Source: Candidatus Limnocylindrales bacterium
Lineage (GTDB): Bacteria; Chloroflexota; Limnocylindria; Limnocylindrales; CSP1-4
Direction of reading: 5' to 3'
Length of the DNA stretch: 32,144 nucleotides
NCBI GenBank assembly: GCA_025450915.1
Contig: JANWLH010000125.1
Span: 1-32,144 of the forward strand
Made by a program: the position numbers and the translations under genes. Positions 29,484-32,144 of the stretch are shown piece by piece (within the stretch, counting starts at the first letter, position 1; each line of letters starts with the position of its first letter). Below the pieces are notes generated by a model, which had not been told where the DNA came from, ran no database searches, and saw nothing but the letters and a program-made list of their open reading frames with translations.

Positions 29484-30767
29484 ATGACCGAACCTCGCTC
29501 GCTCGGCGCGGCCGAGCTCCTCCGATCCGTCGGCCTCCTCGCCGACGGGCCGGTCCGCTGGGGCAACCCAGTCCGGGTCGGCGGCCCGGGCGTCTACCTC
29601 GTCGAGCTGGCCGCGGCCCAGAAGACGGCTCCCGTCGATCACATGCTCGTGGCCCACTGGATCGAGCGGGTTCCGACCCTGACCCTCGATGGAGCCCGGC
29701 CGACCCAGCGCGAGCTCGCCGTCCGGATGGGCGAGTTCTGGCTTCCCGACGAGACGGTCCTGTACATCGGGATGACCAACCTCTCGATCGGCGGGCGTGT
29801 CGGCGCCTTGTTGAAGACCGAGCTCGGCGACCGCCGGCCGCACTCCGGCGGCCATTGGCTCAAGACCCTGACCGTGCTGCCCGAGCTGCGGGTCTGGTGG
29901 GCCTCGACCGCGGCCCCCGAGGAGTACGAGGACGCGCTCCTGGCGGCCTTCGCCCAGGGTGTCTCGCCGGCGGCCAGGGCCGCCCTCCGCGACTCCAGCG
30001 TGGTCCTGCCGTGGGCCAACCTCCAGTCCGCCACCGACGAGCGCAAGCAGCACGGGATCAAGGGCGCGCTCCTCGTCGACGAGGCGGACGGGCCCGTCTC
30101 CAAGGCCGAGCGCCTCGCCGCCGCCGCAGCAGCCAGGAGCGGCGCGACGGCGAGCGGCAAGCGATCGGCGGCCGACCCCACCCGGCGGACGGGCGTCCTC
30201 CGCTCGAGCAGTGCCCGGCCGCGGAGCACGACACCCCGGGCCGCGACCGGCAGCCGCGCCGCCGCGGCCGCGATCAAGGCGGCCGGCCGGCCGGCCGGAC
30301 CGGCCGTCCAGCTGTCAGCCGAGGGACTCATCGCCCTGCGCGCCGAGCTCGATGAGCTGATCAACGTCCAGCGGCCGGCGATCGTCGCCCGGATCGCCGC
30401 GGCCCGCGAGCTGGGCGACCTCAAGGAGAACTCCGACTACCACGAGGCCCGGCGGGAGCAGTCCTTTGCCGAGGGCCGGATCCGCCAGCTCGAGGACCAG
30501 CTCCGCAACGCCGTGGTCGTCGAGGGCACCGGCGGCAGCGTCGTGGCGATCGGTTCGACGGTCGTCGTCGAGCGGATGGACCCCGCGGGCGCCCTCGAGA
30601 CGACCAGCTTCAAGATCGTCGGCGCTGCCGAGGCGAACCCCAGGGCCGACAAGATCTCGAACGTCTCGCCGATCGGCGCGGCCCTGGTCGGTCGCAAGCC
30701 GGGTGACGCCGTCGAGGTCGTGATCCCCTCGGGTCGCATCGGGTTCCGGATCCTCGAGGTTCACTGA
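29484..30767 (+). CDS. greA: Fusion of a GIY-YIG nuclease-like domain with transcription elongation factor GreA
   Basis: 427 residues. The C-terminal part (~276-427) is a complete GreA: coiled coil LSAEGLIALRAELDELI, the acidic tip GDLKENSDYHEARREQ (D312, E315) that stimulates RNA cleavage in the polymerase channel, and the FKBP-like domain ending SPIGAALVGRKPGDAVEVVI. The N-terminal ~170 residues look like a GIY-YIG nuclease: GPGVYLVEL (G36-Y38), TVLYIGMTNL (Y94-G96), an Arg at 105 (GGRVGALLKTE) and Glu at 146-149 (PEEYEDALLAAF). The GIY-to-YIG gap, 55 residues, is longer than usual. A basic Ala/Ser/Arg linker (~205-275) joins them. The next gene, SbcD-like, starts 4 bp after its stop. GreA normally rescues backtracked RNA polymerase. 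Confidence 0.85.
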   Translation: MTEPRSLGAAELLRSVGLLADGPVRWGNPVRVGGPGVYLVELAAAQKTAPVDHMLVAHWIERVPTLTLDGARPTQRELAVRMGEFWLPDETVLYIGMTNLSIGGRVGALLKTELGDRRPHSGGHWLKTLTVLPELRVWWASTAAPEEYEDALLAAFAQGVSPAARAALRDSSVVLPWANLQSATDERKQHGIKGALLVDEADGPVSKAERLAAAAAARSGATASGKRSAADPTRRTGVLRSSSARPRSTTPRAATGSRAAAAAIKAAGRPAGPAVQLSAEGLIALRAELDELINVQRPAIVARIAAARELGDLKENSDYHEARREQSFAEGRIRQLEDQLRNAVVVEGTGGSVVAIGSTVVVERMDPAGALETTSFKIVGAAEANPRADKISNVSPIGAALVGRKPGDAVEVVIPSGRIGFRILEVH

Positions 30768-30771
30768 GCGA

Positions 30772-32043
30772 GTGGGGCTCCGGTTCGTCCATACGGGCGA
30801 CCTGCACCTCGACAGTCCGTTCCTCGGCCTCGGCGAGGCGGTTCCGGAGCGGATCGAATCCTCGTTGCGTGACGCCACGTTGCGCAGCTGGGACCGGATC
30901 GTCGGGCTGGCGATCGACAGCCGGGCGGACGGTGTCCTCGTCGCTGGCGACGTCTTCGAGGGAGCCAATCGGACCCTGCGTGCGCAGGTTGCGTTCCGCG
31001 ACGGCCTCGACCGGCTCGCCCGCGAGCACATCCCGTCGTTCGTCGTCACCGGCAACCACGACCCGCTCAACGGCTGGGAGCCGGCGGTCAGCTGGCCGGA
31101 CCTCGCCCATCGCTTCCCGGCGAACACGGTTACCAGCCGGCCGATGCTGCGCGACGGGGTCGAGCTCGCCCGGGTGCACGGCATCAGCTACGGCACCCGC
31201 GACATCACCCGGAACCTGGCGGCGACCTTCCGCCGCGATGGCGACGAGCCGTTCGCGATCGGACTGCTCCACGCCAACGTCGGGGGGATCGAAGGCCATG
31301 CCAACTACGCCCCGTGCTCACTGTCCGACCTCTCGGCGAGCGGGATGGACTACTGGGCGCTCGGGCACATCCACAAGCACGGGATCCTGCGCTCCGCCGA
31401 CCCGGCGATCGTCTACTGCGGCAACCCCCAGGGTCGTGACCCGGGCGAGACGGACCCGCGCGGCTGCTACCTGGTCGACGTCGACGAGCACGGACACGTC
31501 GCGGCCGAGTTCCAGGCGATGGACGTCGTCCGCTGGCAGCGGCTGAGCGTCTCGATCGACGGTGTCCCGACCGAGGAAGCCCTGATCGAGGCCGTCGGCG
31601 ACGCCATCGAGGCGGCCGCCGACGCCGCCGGTCGATCGATCGTGGCCCTCGTCACGCTCACCGGCCGCGGCCCGCTCCATGGATCACTGCGCCGGACGGC
31701 GGTCCTCCACGACCTGCACGAGCTGGTTCGCCAGCGCTTCGGGGCCGGCGAGCCTTTCGCCTGGCTCGAGACGCTCCGCGATCAGACCCGGCCGTCGATC
31801 GACCTGGCGGCCCGGCGCGAGGCCGGCGACCTCCTCGGCGAAGCGCTCCGCGAGTTCGAGCGCAGCCGGAACGCCCTCCGCCAGGGCCAGGAGGCCGATC
31901 TCCATGACCTCCTCGCCGACCTCTACGACCAGCCCCGGGTTCGGCGGGCCCTCGCCGGTGCGCAGCCATCGACGACCGACCTCCTCGCCGATCTCGATGC
32001 GGCCGAAGCCCGGGTGATCGACCTGCTCGACGAGGCCGGCTAG
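30772..32043 (+). CDS. SbcD/Mre11-like metallophosphoesterase (YhaO type)
   Basis: 423-residue DNA repair exonuclease subunit. Phosphoesterase motifs in order: HTGDLHLDSPF (D10, H12), LVAGDVFEGANRT (GD at 59-60), VVTGNHDPLNGW (GNHD at 94-97), IGLLHANVGG (His), and LGHIHKHGIL (HxH). All metal ligands are present. IVYCGNPQGRDPGETDPRG is typical of the YhaO/SbcD group, and the C-terminal ~150 residues are the helical/capping part, which would contact the SbcC-like partner. GTG start; 4 bp behind the GIY-YIG/GreA gene and 3 bp before the SbcC-like gene, so the three form one operon. Likely trims DNA ends or hairpins during double-strand break repair. Confidence 0.92.
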   Translation: MGLRFVHTGDLHLDSPFLGLGEAVPERIESSLRDATLRSWDRIVGLAIDSRADGVLVAGDVFEGANRTLRAQVAFRDGLDRLAREHIPSFVVTGNHDPLNGWEPAVSWPDLAHRFPANTVTSRPMLRDGVELARVHGISYGTRDITRNLAATFRRDGDEPFAIGLLHANVGGIEGHANYAPCSLSDLSASGMDYWALGHIHKHGILRSADPAIVYCGNPQGRDPGETDPRGCYLVDVDEHGHVAAEFQAMDVVRWQRLSVSIDGVPTEEALIEAVGDAIEAAADAAGRSIVALVTLTGRGPLHGSLRRTAVLHDLHELVRQRFGAGEPFAWLETLRDQTRPSIDLAARREAGDLLGEALREFERSRNALRQGQEADLHDLLADLYDQPRVRRALAGAQPSTTDLLADLDAAEARVIDLLDEAG

Positions 32044-32046
32044 GCG

Positions 32047-32144
32047 ATGCGGATCGACGAGATCGCGGTCGATGGCTTCGGCCTGCTCCGTGACCGGCGC
32101 CTGGAGCCGGCACCCGGCCTCACCCTGATCCGCGGCGAGAACGA
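32047..32144 (+). CDS. SbcC/YhaN-like AAA ATPase (5' end only, cut by window)
   Basis: Only 32 complete codons are inside the window. MRIDEIAVDGFGLLRDRRL and the following PGLTLIRGEN match the start of YhaN/SbcC-type ATPases, where the last segment runs into the Walker A loop (usually NEAGKST). It begins 3 bp after the SbcD-like stop. The product would form the ATP-driven, coiled-coil half of an Mre11-Rad50-like complex. The rest is outside the window. Confidence 0.8.
   Translation, partial: MRIDEIAVDGFGLLRDRRLEPAPGLTLIRGEN

Overview
This is a GC-rich bacterial chromosome segment (roughly 70% GC by eye) with about 27 protein-coding genes packed on both strands. There is no rRNA, tRNA, CRISPR array or insertion sequence that I can recognise. 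The gene set (B12-dependent ribonucleotide reductase with a C-terminal zinc ribbon, PAC2 protein, deazaflavin-type nitroreductase, Actinobacteria-like HhH-GPD protein, YhaO/YhaN-type SbcCD pair) points to a high-GC Gram-positive-like lineage. I favour Chloroflexota (Limnocylindria/Ellin6529-like) over Actinomycetota, but there is no phylogenetic marker to settle it.

Layout. 1-3.4 kb, minus strand: a partial M1-like metallopeptidase coupled to a YbjN-like protein, then glgC (ADP-glucose synthesis). 3.4-9.2 kb, minus: an M23 peptidase with a coiled coil, a short prepilin peptidase, leucyl aminopeptidase pepA, an unknown membrane-anchored protein and an NDUFA9-like SDR. 9.2-14.3 kb: adenosine deaminase facing a HAD phosphatase tail to tail, then a plus-strand run of NYN nuclease, zinc-ribbon membrane protein, CcsA-type cytochrome c assembly protein and UppS. 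14.3-18.1 kb: a long control region followed by nrdJ. 18.2-22.1 kb: PAC2 protein, lipoprotein, a HipA-like kinase/DUF3037 pair, an F420-type nitroreductase and an aquaporin. 22.2-26.8 kb: a small ORF, a coupled Gfo/Idh-GlcG-hydrolase cassette, a VOC protein, a possibly frameshifted membrane protein and MsrA. 26.8-32.1 kb: a noncoding stretch, an HhH-GPD repair protein, a DEAD-box helicase, a GIY-YIG/GreA fusion, and an SbcD-like nuclease followed by the start of its SbcC-like partner.

The most interesting signals are these. (1) Upstream of nrdJ, five DnaA-box-like 9-mers lie on one face of the helix (spacings 11, 21, 21, 22 bp). They are followed by two NrdR-like boxes exactly 31 bp apart and a TTGACG-17-TAATCT promoter, which then drives a ~390-nt leader. 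(2) A GIY-YIG nuclease-like domain is fused to a complete GreA transcript-cleavage factor and leads a tight operon with SbcCD-like genes. (3) Ten genes start 6-7 nt after a TANNNT -10 element with no Shine-Dalgarno sequence, so leaderless mRNAs appear common here. One divergent pair even has overlapping -10 elements.

Coordinates of starts are my choice from Shine-Dalgarno, -10 and family evidence; where two are possible this is stated. Functions rest on motif recognition by eye, without database searches.
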